A stretch of DNA of 64,000 nucleotides from Raffaelea ambrosiae (lineage: Eukaryota > Ascomycota > Sordariomycetes > Ophiostomatales > Ophiostomataceae). Position numbers and translations under genes: made by a program. This document shows positions 31,814-43,846 of this stretch, one piece after another. The notes beneath the pieces were generated by a model. It saw only the letters and a list, made by a program, of their open reading frames with translations. It made no database searches and was not told the DNA's origin. Positions within the stretch are counted from its first letter, which is position 1. The number at the start of each line of letters is the position of its first letter. The stretch covers positions 3,745,869 to 3,809,868 of the forward strand of contig PCDI01000001.1 in assembly GCA_002778195.1 (NCBI GenBank), given 5' to 3'.

Positions 31814-33750
31814 CTACACAGCACTGCTGCTGTGTATGTGCTCCGTCTTCGCCGTGTGGTCGTCGACCTTCTCGTCCGGCAGAGCGTCCGTCAGCCCAAT
31901 GGTGGCGGCAATCTCGTACAGGCGGGCCTTCTCCTCGTGCGCCGCCGTGTCGCCAAAGACAATGTCCATGTCCTCCAGGCTCTTGCCGCGTGTTTCGGGG
32001 ACGAAGAAATACACAAACACGAGGGCGAGCAGGCAGAAAACGGCAAAGAAGATGTACGTGCCCCATCGGATCTGGCTCAGCATGGGCGGCGTCATGAGGC
32101 CGATGGCAAAGTTGCACATCCACGTGGCGCTCGTGGTGAGGGCCATGGCGCGCGACCGGTTGCCCAGGTTGAAGATCTCGGCCGGCAGCACCCAGCCGAT
32201 GGGCGCGAACGAATACGAAAAGTTGATGTCGTAGATGTAGACAAAGGCAATGCCCGTCCAGCCCGCCGCCTTGTGGGCAGACAGATGTTCGGAGCCATAG
32301 GCGCCAATGATCGCGCCGACGATGACCAGGGAGATGCAGGTGCCGACGGCGCCGCACATCAGCAGCGGGCGGCGGCCGACCTTGTCGATGAAGAAGACGG
32401 CCGGGAGCGTCGACAGGGTGTTGACAATGCCGTACACGCCGGTGGCCAGGAGGCTCGATGTATCGCCGGACAAGCCCAGCTGCGAGAAGATGGTGGGGGC
32501 GTAGTAGATCATGGCATTGCAGCCCCTGCTTTGTGTCAGCAAATGGAAAAAGAAAAGGAAAGAAAAAAAAAAGGACTGTCGATAAAATGCAATTGCCCAG
32601 TCATACATAAATTGCTGGAAGAACATGATGCAACAGCCGACGGAAAGACGACGGAAGTCGGGCCAGGTCCGGACGAGCTCCATGTGCTGGGAGATCCAGA
32701 GAGACACGCCCGTCTTGCCCGGGTGTCTTTCGCGGGTGATGGACTCGTCAAAGATCACCTCGGCCTTGATTTCGAGGAACTCGGTCCGCAGACTGGGCGT
32801 GTCGGGGTGCGCGCGACGCAGCTGCGCCAGACACGCCAGTGCCTTTTGCTCGTCCTTGCGCATGAGATAGAAACGGGGCGACTCCGGGAAGAAGAGCATG
32901 CCGATGCCCAGAATGAGGGCGGGGAGCGTTTGCAGAGCAAAGGGGAACCGCCACGACGCTTCAGACTGGCCGGTGCAGCCGCCCGGCGCGACGTCGTGGT
33001 AGGGGTCAAAGGTACGGTCGTCGGGGGTGCCGCCCGTGTAGGGGACGCCGGGATTGCACCGCCGGCCGCCGATGTACTGGGTGCCGTACTCCACCCAGTA
33101 CGAGATCAGGATGCCGAGCGTGATGCTCAGCTGCTGGAGCACAACCAGGGTCCCGCGGATGACCGGCGTGGAGACCTCGCTCATGTACATGGGGACGATC
33201 ATGGTCAGGGCGCCGACGGCGAGACCGGCCACGGCCCGTCCGCCGAACAGCATGGAAATCGATCGGGCGCCCGCCTGGATCGCAGAACCAAGAAGGAAGA
33301 CAACGACAGCAATGAGCATGGAGCCCTTGCGGCCAAAGCGGTCGGCCAGAGGGCCGTTGATGAGCGAGCCCAGCCATGCTGCCAGAAGCAGTGTGCTCAC
33401 GAACCAGCCCTTGAAGCTGCTGTCCATGTAGATGCGCGGAAACAGGGCCGCAAAAGACTGCATGGTCACGACCTCGGAGACGACACCTTGCCAGAAAATG
33501 TCAGCGGCGGGCTGCAAACAATACCACCAATACCACCGGGAGGCCCATTTTGCCCACCTTGGTCGTAGCCAAACAAGAATCCGCCGAGACTGGCAAACTG
33601 TCGGGAAACTGTCAGCAAGAGAAAGAAAAAGAAGACGTGGACTGGGGGCTCTGGTCATACCATGGACAGGCCAAAAATGTAAGGGTTCGCACGAATCGTG
33701 CGCCACACGCCCTTTTCGGGGGCGGCATCTGGATGGGGCTCCGAAGACAT
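31814..33750 (-). CDS. MFS sugar transporter (hexose/quinate transporter type)
   Basis: Exons 33750-33661, 33597-33558, 33486-32607 and 32525-31814; 573 residues. The three small introns contain few stops, so the frame appears open over 2.1 kb. However, splicing is needed to restore FASLGGFLFGYDQGVVSE and QQFMGCNAMIYYAP. Sugar-porter signatures are all present: ADRFGRKGSM, PESPRFYLMR, GRRPLLM and VPETRGKSLEDMD. About 12 membrane segments. It should take up a monosaccharide or related polyol; which one is not clear. With the xylose reductase and a Gal4-type regulator in the same window it may serve plant-sugar use, though they are not adjacent. Confidence 0.91.
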
Positions 33751-34699
33751 GACGTGAGAAGGTAGGCGGGGAATGAGGGTTTGGACGCGAAGGGAGGCCA
33801 CCAAATCCGGGGAAGCAGAGTGTGGACAGGGCGCACCCTTTATACTGCCGGTAGCATCGAGAGCGCATGGTGTGTCTGGGGAATTTGGGGATGCTTGTTT
33901 GGGGGATGACCACGAAAAATCTACTTCTGCAGGGGCAACCACGGTCCCACGGCAGTCCAGAGGGTCCGGGACACTGTCGTCCGGGCCAATCGGGCCAATT
34001 GCGGCGGTACAGTGGCCCGGCTCGTGGTCAAGTGGAGTGCCATAGCAGGAAATCCCCAGAGCAAAAATGGGGCACTACACTCCACTGCCGGTCGGCGTCA
34101 GGCAACGTGGTGGTCGCCGTTGTGCCTACCCGTGCCTGTCAAAGGCCCACCAAGTACTCGTCAGGTGACTCTCCAGGCCCTGCAGTCTCCGCGCTGGAGA
34201 CGAGTCCCTGTCCGGGGGTGGATCCACTAACACGTTGTCGGCCGGAGCACACTCGTCCGATCTTGGCAGATGACCTCTGTGGCACCCGTGGCCGGTCGGT
34301 TGGGCGGATCTGGTTTGCAGTTGAATCGAATGTTTGTTCGTCGGCCACAACACGAAAGATCAGCACCCGACCAAAGGAACCTGGACCAGAGGCCAAATAC
34401 GGGCAACCAGGAAAGAAACGAGAATACACCAGAGGGAAGAGGAACGCAGCCTACGGCAGAGGGAAAAAGGGATTGGGAGAGGATATAATCAAAGAAAGGG
34501 GAGTTGGAAAGAGAGAATAAGAAAAGAGACACAAGGCAAGCGAAAAGGAACAAGAAAGGGAGAAGAGGAAAAGAAAAGAAAGTAAGAGAAAAGAAAAAAA
34601 AAAGAAAAAAAAACAACCTCGGGCCAGAATCAATTCCAAAGACACCCCGACTTGCTATCAAAACTACACAAACAGCATCATCCGGCGTCGAACCACCAC
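33751..34699. other. Divergent intergenic region with a purine tract
   Basis: Separates the sugar transporter from the P-loop kinase gene. From 34491 to 34613 the plus strand is almost entirely A and G, in the presumed 5' leader of the kinase gene. Such tracts can form triplex DNA or act as promoter elements. ORFs here are products of that low complexity. Confidence 0.5.
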
Positions 34700-35469
34700 A
34701 TGGCCGTCACTGAGGCTGACCGCAGCGATGCGGTGCCCTTTCTCTGCAGACGGGTCAAGGCACTGCTCGGCCAAACATCGGCGACACACCCGAACAAACG
34801 CATCATGATCGCTCTGTCTGGCGTCCCTGGATCGGGAAAGACGACCATTGCCTCGGCTGTTCTTCGCGCATTGCCGGACTACGGCATCCGGAACGCCCAG
34901 GTCGTGCCAATGGTATGGATTCTTCCCATGCCGCCCTCTCTCTTCGCCTCTAACATCCCTTGCACCACCGCCAGGACGGCTTCCACTATCCAAAGTCTGT
35001 GCTGGCCACGTTCAGCGACCCGGTGGACGCTCTGCGCCGCCGCGGTGCCCCGTTCACATTCGACGCCGACGCCCTGATTGCGCTGCTCGCCCAGCTGCGG
35101 GAGATGCCCGTCACGACCGAAGCCGAACCAGAAACGATCCTACGCGCCCCCAGCTTCGACCATGCCGTGCACGACCCTGTTCCCGACGACATTGCCATCT
35201 CGTCGCGCACCCGACTCGTCATCGTCGAGGGCAACTACACCCTGCTCGACATGGCGCCCTGGTGCCAGATTGCCCCGCTCGTCGACGACAAGTGGTTCGT
35301 CGACGTCCCTGCCGACACGGCCAAAGAGCGCCTGGTTCGCCGACACCTCCAAGCCGGCATAGAGACGTCGCCGGCGGCGGCCGCCCACCGCGTCGAGGCG
35401 AACGACATGCCCAACGGGGGACTGGTCCGCGCCCACCTCATCGAGCCGCATGTGCGGATTCTACATTGA
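34700..35469 (+). CDS. P-loop kinase of the uridine kinase / phosphoribulokinase-like family (Yfh7-like)
   Basis: Exons 34700-34912 and 34975-35469 (62-nt intron); 235 residues. Walker A is GVPGSGKTT at about 40-48. MDGFHYPK, created by the splice, is the substrate-site motif of this family, and RLVIVEGNYTLLD the Walker B-like strand. LVRRH forms the lid. Relatives include yeast Yfh7 and bacterial proteins annotated as fructose transport or pantothenate-like kinases; the true substrate is not established. An in-frame ATG at 34652 is possible, but 34700 fits the family better. Confidence 0.85.
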
Positions 35470-35723
35470 GACTTGTGCGGCAGAGTCCTTGTCAGAACGG
35501 GGGTTTTGGAAAGACAGAAAATCGACAGCAATACGGAGGACGTTTCTGTACAACGCATTTTTGGGCGGGTTTCTCGAGTATAGTTACATGTAGAGTTTGA
35601 TTTCTAGAAAATTGAACAGATGGAGATTATGTGCTTGCCCCCATGCCACCGCTGTTCCTCTAGGATGCTGATTCGCCTCTGGTCTTCATGTCTCGTCGCT
35701 GTGGACATTGTCGCCGCCTGATC

Positions 35724-38233
35724 TCAGATTCCCTCGCCTGGCTGCTGGGACCACAAAAAGGACCCCCACAAGTCCGACGCGTCCGCAGGCCACATGGAAA
35801 AGTCCATCGCGTCCAAGTCCAGCTGACCGCCCTCCAGGGCCGCAACAGCAGCAGGAGCCATCATCGGGTCCGTGTTCATGCTGGCCAAGCCACCGCCTGC
35901 TGCCTCGGCCCGGGGCAGGATGTGGTCCAGAATGTCGGCGCATCGGCGGGCCAGCTGGTGTTTTCCCAGCACGGCGCGTAGGATGTGGTGGACCGTGTCC
36001 ATCTCGGCCGGACTGGCCGACTGGGTGTCTCCCATGATGGCTAATGCGACAACCAGAGACGCATGAAACAGGAAAAACCTATGGATCGTTAGCAAAAGAG
36101 AAAAAAAAAGGAAAATAAGATGGGAAAACAAAATCGCAATGGACGTGGTCATACACCGAGTACCAGGTGACGAGACGGGTAATGTTGGCCGTCTGCAGAT
36201 AACTGTTGATCGAGGCCACCGTAGCTCGTGCCGCGTCCAGTGCCACGCCCATGGCCTGCTCTTCTGCCGGGCTGTACGCCACAGACGCTGTGCTGCTATT
36301 CCCCCGACGCTTGTCCACGGCCCGCCGCAGCAGCAGATGCCGGAACAAGATGATTTTCAGGTTCCAGAAGCGCCACCACAGACGCGACCGGGCGAACAGG
36401 TACCATTCCTCGGCGGACGGCGACGGCGGTTCGGTCAGCTGGAAATACGCGGGCATGGTCTGGGACCAGGCATCCAGAGACTGGTTCATGGCCAGCGCGT
36501 CCGGCAGCGCCATCGGGGACGCCGACAGCAGGGCGTTGGAGATGTGGTTCGACTGCAGGTGAAAGTCGCTCTGGGTCTGCAGGCCCGAATACAGCGTCGG
36601 CAGCGACGACTCGTGCGGACACGTCGTCGTTCTCGCCGTCAACAGCTGTGGCCCGTGTCAGTCTCTCTGGTTCCGGGGGCGGGGGGGTGTGCGTGCCACA
36701 CCACACGTCGTGCAGGGGTCTCACCTCGTCAGCCATGTTCCGGACCGGCTTGACGTCCATGGCCTCGGTCCCGGGCAGGAGAATGGGCCGGCCAAACGTC
36801 GTCGAGGCGCCGCTGTCAAAGATGAACAGCCCCCACCAGACGCGCCGGCGCATTTCCCGCTGCAGCAGGCTGATGTTCCAGCCGGGCAGCTCCCGGTGCA
36901 GGCCGAGGCTGAGCGCCATGCGGACGGCCAGCCCCAGAAAGTTGGACCCCGTGTTGGGCTTGTCCCGCTTCTGCGACAGATTGCTCAGCAGCACCAGCGC
37001 CTGCACATACGGGAGGTTGGCGCTCTCAAAGACGAACTCGTCCTCGCCCCGCGACAGCGCGCGGCGGTACAGCTGGTCCTCCAGCTGCCCCTCGTCTTCG
37101 TGCAGACACCACGCCCCCACGGCCAGCACCGCGTCCAGCAGCATCTGCCACGCCCGCTTCTGCGGGCGCGGGATGATCTCGTGGAACTGCGCGCGGAAGG
37201 TGCCCTCGTGGAGAAAGGGATAGGTTTGGTGGTACACGCCAAAGTAGGCATCCATGAGCCGGGCCAGCACCGACCGCGAGAGCAGGGCCTGCGAGAGCTG
37301 CGCCGATGCGGCTGCACCGCCGGCGGCGTAGAAGGCGGCGGCAGGCGACAGACTCCGCCTGCCGACGCCGAGCTCGGTACGCGGTGCGAATGTCTGTTTG
37401 GGGTCGCCCAGCCAGAAGAGCAGAGACCGCAGAAAGAACACCCCAGCCGTCGAGCCTGGCGTTTCGCTGTCAGCCCTGCACGTCTAGATCGAGAGACGAC
37501 CTCGCCAGGTTTTCTCACCTAAGTAGCCGGTTCCCTTGGGCTCGACAGAGAGCGCCGCCATGCCGTCGGCCAGCTCATTGACGTCCTCTTGCCAGTCGTA
37601 GCCATCGGGCCCATCAGGAACGGCCTCGGACATGGGACGGCCGCTCTCGTTCTGGCTACCGCGGGTAGGCACCGGTGCCGGCTGGGGCGCAGGGGCATCC
37701 TTGTCGCTCTTCTCGCTGTCGTTGTCGACTTCCACAGACCCGAGGGCTTCGTCGAGGTTCACGTCTGGCAGCCTCTGTGCAAGCAGCCGTTCCAAGCGGT
37801 GGACGCGTGCTTCGACGGACGAAAGATATCTGCGGCCACGGATGAGCTATCTCGGCCTGCCAGATAGTTAAGATTTTTTGGCAGTTGCCAGCCAGGGAGT
37901 GCGTGCAGCTGAGTGCGGCTGAGGCCATTCCACTTACGCCCTGGTCAGCGGAGAACGTACGATCCGGCCGCTGTAGTGGCACTGGCGCTGGCTTTGCAGG
38001 CAGGCGCTGCATGCGGGACGTTCCTTGGAGCACTAATCAACCAAAGTCAGAGACCAAGTTCACCAATTTGCAAGGCACGTCTCATCGTACTTTCAGCTTT
38101 TTTGTCCGGCAAACATCACACTGTTTCAAACAAAGGTCAGCGCGGTTCCAGTCTGTTGTCCAAAGGGGGAAAAGGCCCTTTCAAGTACCGCAAGCGTGGA
38201 CCGTGATTGGTAGCCAGAGTTGCCTGCCTCCAT
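35724..38233 (-). CDS. Gal4/Lac9-type Zn2Cys6 transcription factor
   Basis: Seven exons: 38233-38189, 38120-38091, 38032-37938, 37829-37519, 37455-36725, 36645-36155, 36078-35724; 685 residues. The zinc cluster is split by two introns: a 30-nt exon encodes exactly CDVCRTKKLK and the next begins CSKERPACSACLQSQRQC. Then YSGRIVRSPLTRAYLSSVEA leads into a coiled-coil dimerisation segment (RVHRLERLLAQRL), the Gal4/Lac9 arrangement. The Fungal_trans middle homology domain covers about 200-480 (YHQTYPFLHEGTFRAQFHEI, RVWWGLFIFDSG). The C-terminus is acidic and has MWPADASDLWG, a possible activation region. In yeasts this subgroup controls galactose and lactose genes, but filamentous fungal relatives have other targets. 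Confidence 0.87.
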
Positions 38234-38640
38234 GTTGCTTTGACTGGTGCAACATGCATCACGTTCTCCTCGGCATTCCGAATCTTTCTCATTTTTCTTT
38301 TAGGGGGGGGGATCATGACTTCTTCAGATATGTGGGGTTCTGACCAAGTCCCACTTTTCTACGGGCCAGAAAGCCGAGCCTCTTCTAAAAGAGGACGTTG
38401 CTCGGACAGTCTCACGCCTGTTTGCCTGTACGATTATGGATACATTGTGTATTACTCTTGTACGAACACTGACAGCACCAATTGTGTTTCCTGTTCAAAA
38501 AAAGAAAAGAAAATACTGTTCAGTAGTTTACCGTCTGGCGAAGCCCATCTAGTTAAAGGACGAATTAGAGTTGCGAAGACAGCTTGACTAGTCTGATTGA
38601 AGAACCAGGGAAGACGAAATCGGGCCACCATGTCTCGTGC
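38234..38640. other. Intergenic region, Gal4-type gene upstream
   Basis: Holds the promoter of the regulator and the 3' flank of the P450 on the same strand. A plus-strand ORF (38207-38587) has no support. Confidence 0.5.
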
Positions 38641-40603
38641 TCAAGCGTATCGTGGAATTGCATTGACTAAAAGCGGCTCTGTTGGGACTGCAGCCACCCA
38701 CTCTTTGCGTTTTGGCAATCCAACGGGAATCCAATCGCAGCCTGACCTGGATGACAGCGGATACGAACAGGAGGCCGCGGCCTGGTGCCGTTCGAGACGG
38801 AAACTCTGAACAATCTGCGATATAGAGACATAAAGCTCGTAGTAAGAGAAGCTACATTGTCAGAATGCCAACCCTAAACTCAAGCACATGTCTAGAGTAA
38901 GACACTTACTGTGCGCCCATGCAGATGTTGGTGCCCTTGGAGAACGGGATGTAAAAGCGGTCCCGCAGGGCATTTTCGCTCATGGCAGTGGCATCGGGTG
39001 TCAGCCAGCGGTAAGGGTCGTAGTCATATGGGTTGGGGAAGGCCGTCCTGTCAGCAAGGTACCAGATTGGCGAGGATGTAAGAACAGTCTGCGAGTACAT
39101 TGTGCATTAGCCCCAATGAAACAAGCAAACCCCTTACATGAGTAGTCTACATACCCCCCCTGGTAGAAAGTGCCCGCCAAGCTCGATTCCTTCGGGTGGC
39201 ACGACGCGTGGGAGCATGGCCGCAGCAGCACCGGCCCAGCGCACACCTTCTTTGATGCAGGCCTTGAGGCGAGGAATACCCTCAAGTGTAGTCATATCGG
39301 TGGAGAAGCCCACAGCTGAGAGATCCTGGAACAGGGCGTCCTGGAAACGGCTGTTGTGGGCGAGGGCCCAGAGGATGTGGGCCAGACTGGCAGATGTAGT
39401 GTCCGTGCCGGGACCCAGGTTCTCTTTCGCCTCTGAGAGAGCAGTTTGGGGATGAAGGCCGGAGCGAACGAGAGTCCGAACCAGATTAGGATACGACGAC
39501 GGCGAGGCCTCGGTCGGCTTCTCTGGAGCCAAGGCCTTCTCCCAGCTAGACTGTGCCCACTTCATGAATATTAGTCAGAGATGGCTGGTGCAATGGAAAG
39601 TATTGTCAGTTTGACTTACTTTGTCGAAGTTGTTCAACTGCCGTGAATAAGGTGTTCTGTACCCGAAGATCCGATCGGTCCAGTCATGAACACTGTCCCA
39701 TAAATCACAGAGAACAGGGAAGTCAAGCATCTGCGAGGCCATACGGGTCAATCCTAGGGGCTTTCGTAACATGTCCGATTCAAACACAACCTACCACCGG
39801 CATCCATGTCGCCTTTGTATCATTCGCGTCAACCATACCCAAAACGCCACCCTTGGACCAAACTTCGATGGCGCCGATGGGCTCCCCGAATGAAAATTGG
39901 GCTGGAGAGACAAGAGTGTCAGCAAAAGTGCTCAGTCAGGTTTGTTGAAAGAGCTCCTTGTTGCCCCATGCTTACAGATGATATCCGCCTCCAGGGCTCG
40001 GCAGGCCGGCATCACATCAAACGGCCTGCCATTGCGTAGCTGGATCGCTCTCACCATTTCGGCAGTGTGGTGCGCAAATAATCCCTCTAGGTTGTCCATC
40101 TTGCTGCGGTTATACAGCTGCCCCATTAGCCGCCGGCGCCTCGAGTGCTCGACCGGGTCGGTGATGGTGAACAGCGCCGGGTGGCCATCCTGCACGAACT
40201 CGCCATAATTCCGGGGGTCCTTTTTGAATGGGCTCCCAACCCTGTGAATGGTGTCGTAAATAGCGAGGGAATAGAATGAGATTTCGTTTGGTGAAATGCG
40301 AACCAAAGGGCCCAGCTTCTCATGTAGACGGGGCAGGTCCAGGGTAATGTAGCCGGCATGGGCGCGGGGAAAGGCCCATGCCAAGCGCGAAAAGGGTGCA
40401 AGGGGCGAGGCATTGGGAACAGTAGAGAGGGGGGACCTGCGTTCTTTCCACAAAACCTACAGTTGTTGGTTGGTCAGTGTCTGCTTTTTGATTTCCCGTT
40501 TTTCTACTTCCCTCAATAGGATGGGTGTGCTCACTGCGACGACCAGTACAACGACCACGACGAGGGCCAGCCTCCAGGAAATAGCTGCCAGAGACAACTC
40601 CAT
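38641..40603 (-). CDS. Cytochrome P450 monooxygenase
   Basis: Seven exons: 40603-40535, 40456-39976, 39901-39795, 39730-39620, 39559-39155, 39088-38910, 38851-38641; 520 residues. Residues 1-24 are a membrane anchor (LALVVVVVLVVAV) obtained only by splicing out GTGAGC..CTGTAG. The I-helix is GPGTDTTSAS, the K-helix ExxR is KEGVRW, the PERF-like segment DYDPYRW, and the heme loop FSKGTNICMGAH, with the cysteine as iron ligand. The last intron has a CTGAC branch 9 nt before its AG, which gives HFSYYELYVSISQIVQSF, as expected after the heme loop. It needs a cytochrome P450 reductase. The substrate is unknown. No PKS, NRPS or terpene synthase adjoins it. Confidence 0.92.
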
Positions 40604-41373
40604 CTTGGCAATCTCCCAGTAGTTTCTGGCCTTCGATGTTCTGGGGAGGTTTGAAAATGGCGTCTGTCGGTGCTGAAAATAGGGTATTCTACGATACCAA
40701 GGAATATGCGTAACTAGTGCTTAGGGAAGGGGCGACGAAGGCATCCAGATGTAATGAGTCTCTGCATAAAAAGGAAACTGCAGCTTAGTTAAGCCGAAAA
40801 AAAAAGAGAAAAAAATCGAATGTTCGCTCTTTCTAGAATTGGCTGTTAGTGCTAATTAGCTCTTGGACGTTGTGTGAGTAGACGAGCAAACAAGTACGCG
40901 ACCAAAGGCCTGTACAAAGTTGGGTGCTGTTTGAATGCTTTTTCAGGCGTTGAAAGCATCTAAAGGAAAAAAAGGAAAAAAAAGCCCCCATTATGGCGCC
41001 CCAATGTTGCCATTCCCGTGGGTCCTCTTACTAAACGCGGCCTTAGAACATGATGGCATCATCGACGAATGCATGGCGCAAGAGATACGCGAAACAAAAC
41101 ATGGCCCATAGAGCCACGGGTTTGGGGAGCCGGTTGTTTAAAACCGCGTCGCATTGCAACTACGGTGTACGAATGACCATCGCTACCGCCATTTTGGTTC
41201 CTGGGATTTGCTGCGCCGCTGACAGCATCACAGAAGACCCGTCGTCGCTGGCATACGGAGATGAAATCTGGACTTTGCAAGAAGCACACAGAGAAAAAAA
41301 AGAACAAAGACTGCGTGGCAATTGCTGATCTGTTTGCTCCATTGAATTTGAAGCCATTCCATCCGATCCGGTC
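40604..41373. other. Divergent promoter region between P450 and APC permease
   Basis: No gene seen. An ORF at 41050-41328 (+) is unsupported. A-rich stretches at about 40798-40814 and 40968-40982. Confidence 0.5.
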
Positions 41374-43509
41374 ATGGGGGCGCCGCAGCTCGACTCTGCA
41401 GACGACTCGACCAAGACGCTGGACGGCGTCATTGGCGAGCCTACACAAAACACAAAAGATTCACAGGTTTTGGTAAGAAAGCCAGTCGGCCGGTTCCTTT
41501 CTTTCCATTCGATTGCTTCCATCGCTAATCCGTCGCACAGGAGAGTCTTGGCTACAAGCCAGTGAGTGTGCTTCTCGTCTCGAGCATTGCCAGCTCGCGT
41601 TGACATTCCACATTAGGTCCTCCAACGCAGCTACAATCTCTTTCATAACTTTGCGACAAGTTTTGGTAGGCTCTCTCTTGACAGTGGGGTCCATCTCCTT
41701 CTTTTCTTGCTTCTTCTTCTCACACAAATTAGCTGCTCTCTACTTTGTTGGTGGCGTGCGCGTAACCTATTCCACCGGCATCGCGGCTGGAGGCAACTTG
41801 GCCTACTGGTATGTCTTTTCGGCGAGGTCGACAAGCGGGCCTGGTCTCTGATTAGCATGCCTGACACAACCGCCTCGCAGGACGAGCTATCTTGTTTCCA
41901 TCGTCTTCTCCATTGCATCGGCTGCTGTGATTGCCGAGATCTGCTCATCGCTGCCGCTGGCCGGGTCCATCTACCTCTGGACGGCCGAGTCAGCCGGCCC
42001 GCGCTTTGGACGCCTTCTCGGCTTCATTGTCGCCTGGTGGAGCACGACAGCATGGACGACCTTTTGCGCAAGTACGTGGTGACCCAAGGCATTGGCATTC
42101 GAATCCACTGGTCAACATGACTCACGTTCTCTCCAAGGCAATACGCAGGGCGCAGTGAACTACTTCTTGTCGGTATGCGGACAACGTTTCATGTCCCCCC
42201 CCCAACAGTCCTTGCCGCTGCTTACGCACACTCCAGGAAATCGTCGTCTTCGATCTGGACTTCCCGTCTGACTCCAGCAGTGTCAAGTTCCGCGCCGTCC
42301 AGTGGATCTGCACCGAGGCCCTCCTCGCGGTCGCCGCCCTCTGGAACTTGCTGCCGCCGCGCTACTTCAAGTGGATCTTCGCGCTGTCCACTGGCTCCGT
42401 ACTGCTCGACTTTGTGCTCAACATGGTCTGGCTGCCGATTGCGACGGCACGCACCATCGGCTTCCAAAGCGCCCACGAAGCTTTCATGACCACGTACAAC
42501 GGCACCGGCGCCCCTTCCGGCTGGAACTGGTGTCTGTCGTATCTGGCCACGGCGGGCATCCTGATCGGCTTCGACGCCTCGGGCCACGTGGCCGAGGAGA
42601 CCAGAAATGCCGCTGTGTCGGCAGCACAGGGAATCTTCTGGAGCACAGTGGTCAGCGGCATTGGCGGCTTCATTGTCGTGATCATGTTCCTGTTCTGCGC
42701 AGTAGGTCTTTGTCTTGCTCGTGCTCGTGCTCGTGCTCTTGTCTACGATTGTTTGATTGTCTGTTGACCGCGCACCGTCTCACCGTGTCTAGCCGGATGC
42801 CGACACCCTGTTCTCCTTTGGAGGGGCCCAACCCTTTGTCCCTCTGTATGCCGTCATTCTTGGTGACGGTGGCCACATTTTCATGACGATCGTGTGCGTT
42901 GTCGCCCTGTGGTTTGTATGTCTCCCCCTCCGCATTCCCTTCCCTCTGTTTTGTCCCTTTGACACTTCACTAACGGCACCTCCCAAGAACACCGCCATTT
43001 CCGTCCTCGCTGCCAGCCGTCTCGTCTTTGCCGTTGCCCGCGACGGCGTTCTCCCCTTTTCCGGCTGGGTCTCCCGCGTCGACAACGGCCAGCCCCGCAA
43101 CGCCGTCATCGTCGTCTGGGTTGTCTCCTCCATCATCACCTGCACCATCTTGCCGTCTGCCGTCGCCTTCACGTCCCTGGTATCGGCCGCTGGCGTGCCT
43201 TCGGCTGCTGCCTATGGTCTCATCTGCCTGTGCCGGCTATTTCTGACACCGGACAAATTCCCGCGCGCTGCCTGGAGCCTGGGCCGACTCAGCAAGCCTC
43301 TGCAGGTCGTGGGCGTGTTGTGGAATGGCTGGGTTGTGGCGGTGCTGTTTTCGCCGTACGAGTGGCCCGTGACGGCCCAGACGCTCAACTATGCGCCGGT
43401 CATCATGGCCATTGTGACGATTTTTGCCTTCTTCACCTGGTGGTGTACGCCTGAGGAGAAGTGGCTGCCGAGCAAGCGGATCAACGAGGCACTGGACGCC
43501 GAGATTTAA
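41374..43509 (+). CDS. APC-superfamily amino acid permease
   Basis: Nine exons: 41374-41472, 41541-41561, 41617-41665, 41733-41808, 41881-42071, 42138-42172, 42237-42701, 42793-42915, 42988-43509; 526 residues. Exon 2 is 21 nt and encodes ESLGYKP, which joins to VLQRSYNLFHNFATSFAALY, the conserved entry to helix 1. Later motifs include SAGPRFGRLLGFIVAWW, DASGHVAEETRNA and AVARDGVLPFSGW, as in fungal choline/GABA/amino acid permeases. About 12 membrane segments. It resembles, but is not a recent duplicate of, the permease at 16.5-18.4 kb. The ligand is not predictable. It is divergent from the P450. Confidence 0.88.
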
Positions 43510-43846
43510 AGGAGGTCTAGACCTGTGTGCTGCAATCTTTCATGATTGTAAAAAGAGATACCAAGAGAACAAAGTACTGAACAAACACCGCTTATTCGCT
43601 AAACCCCCTCCCCACCCCTCCCCCAAAAACCTGCACTCCGATCTATGAACGAAACATTGCTAGCCAGTCACCTCCTGTTCCCAAGGCTGTGTAGTGGGAA
43701 GTCGCGCGACCTTCATGCATCCCCCTGCTGCCTAAGGAAGAAGTGCACTATTTCCCAAGAATCATCCCCCCGCCCTCAGATAATCATCGATGTCCAAAAA
43801 AAGACAAACCACGTATCAACACCAGAGACCCGTCTCCCACTTCAAG
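43510..43846. other. Intergenic, short
   Basis: 3' flank of the permease and promoter of the BTB gene. Nothing distinctive beyond C-rich stretches. Confidence 0.5.

Noticed and set aside
31472..33568. 698-codon plus-strand ORF
   Set aside because: Exact antisense shadow of the sugar transporter exons; GC-rich codon bias opens the opposite strand. No domains.
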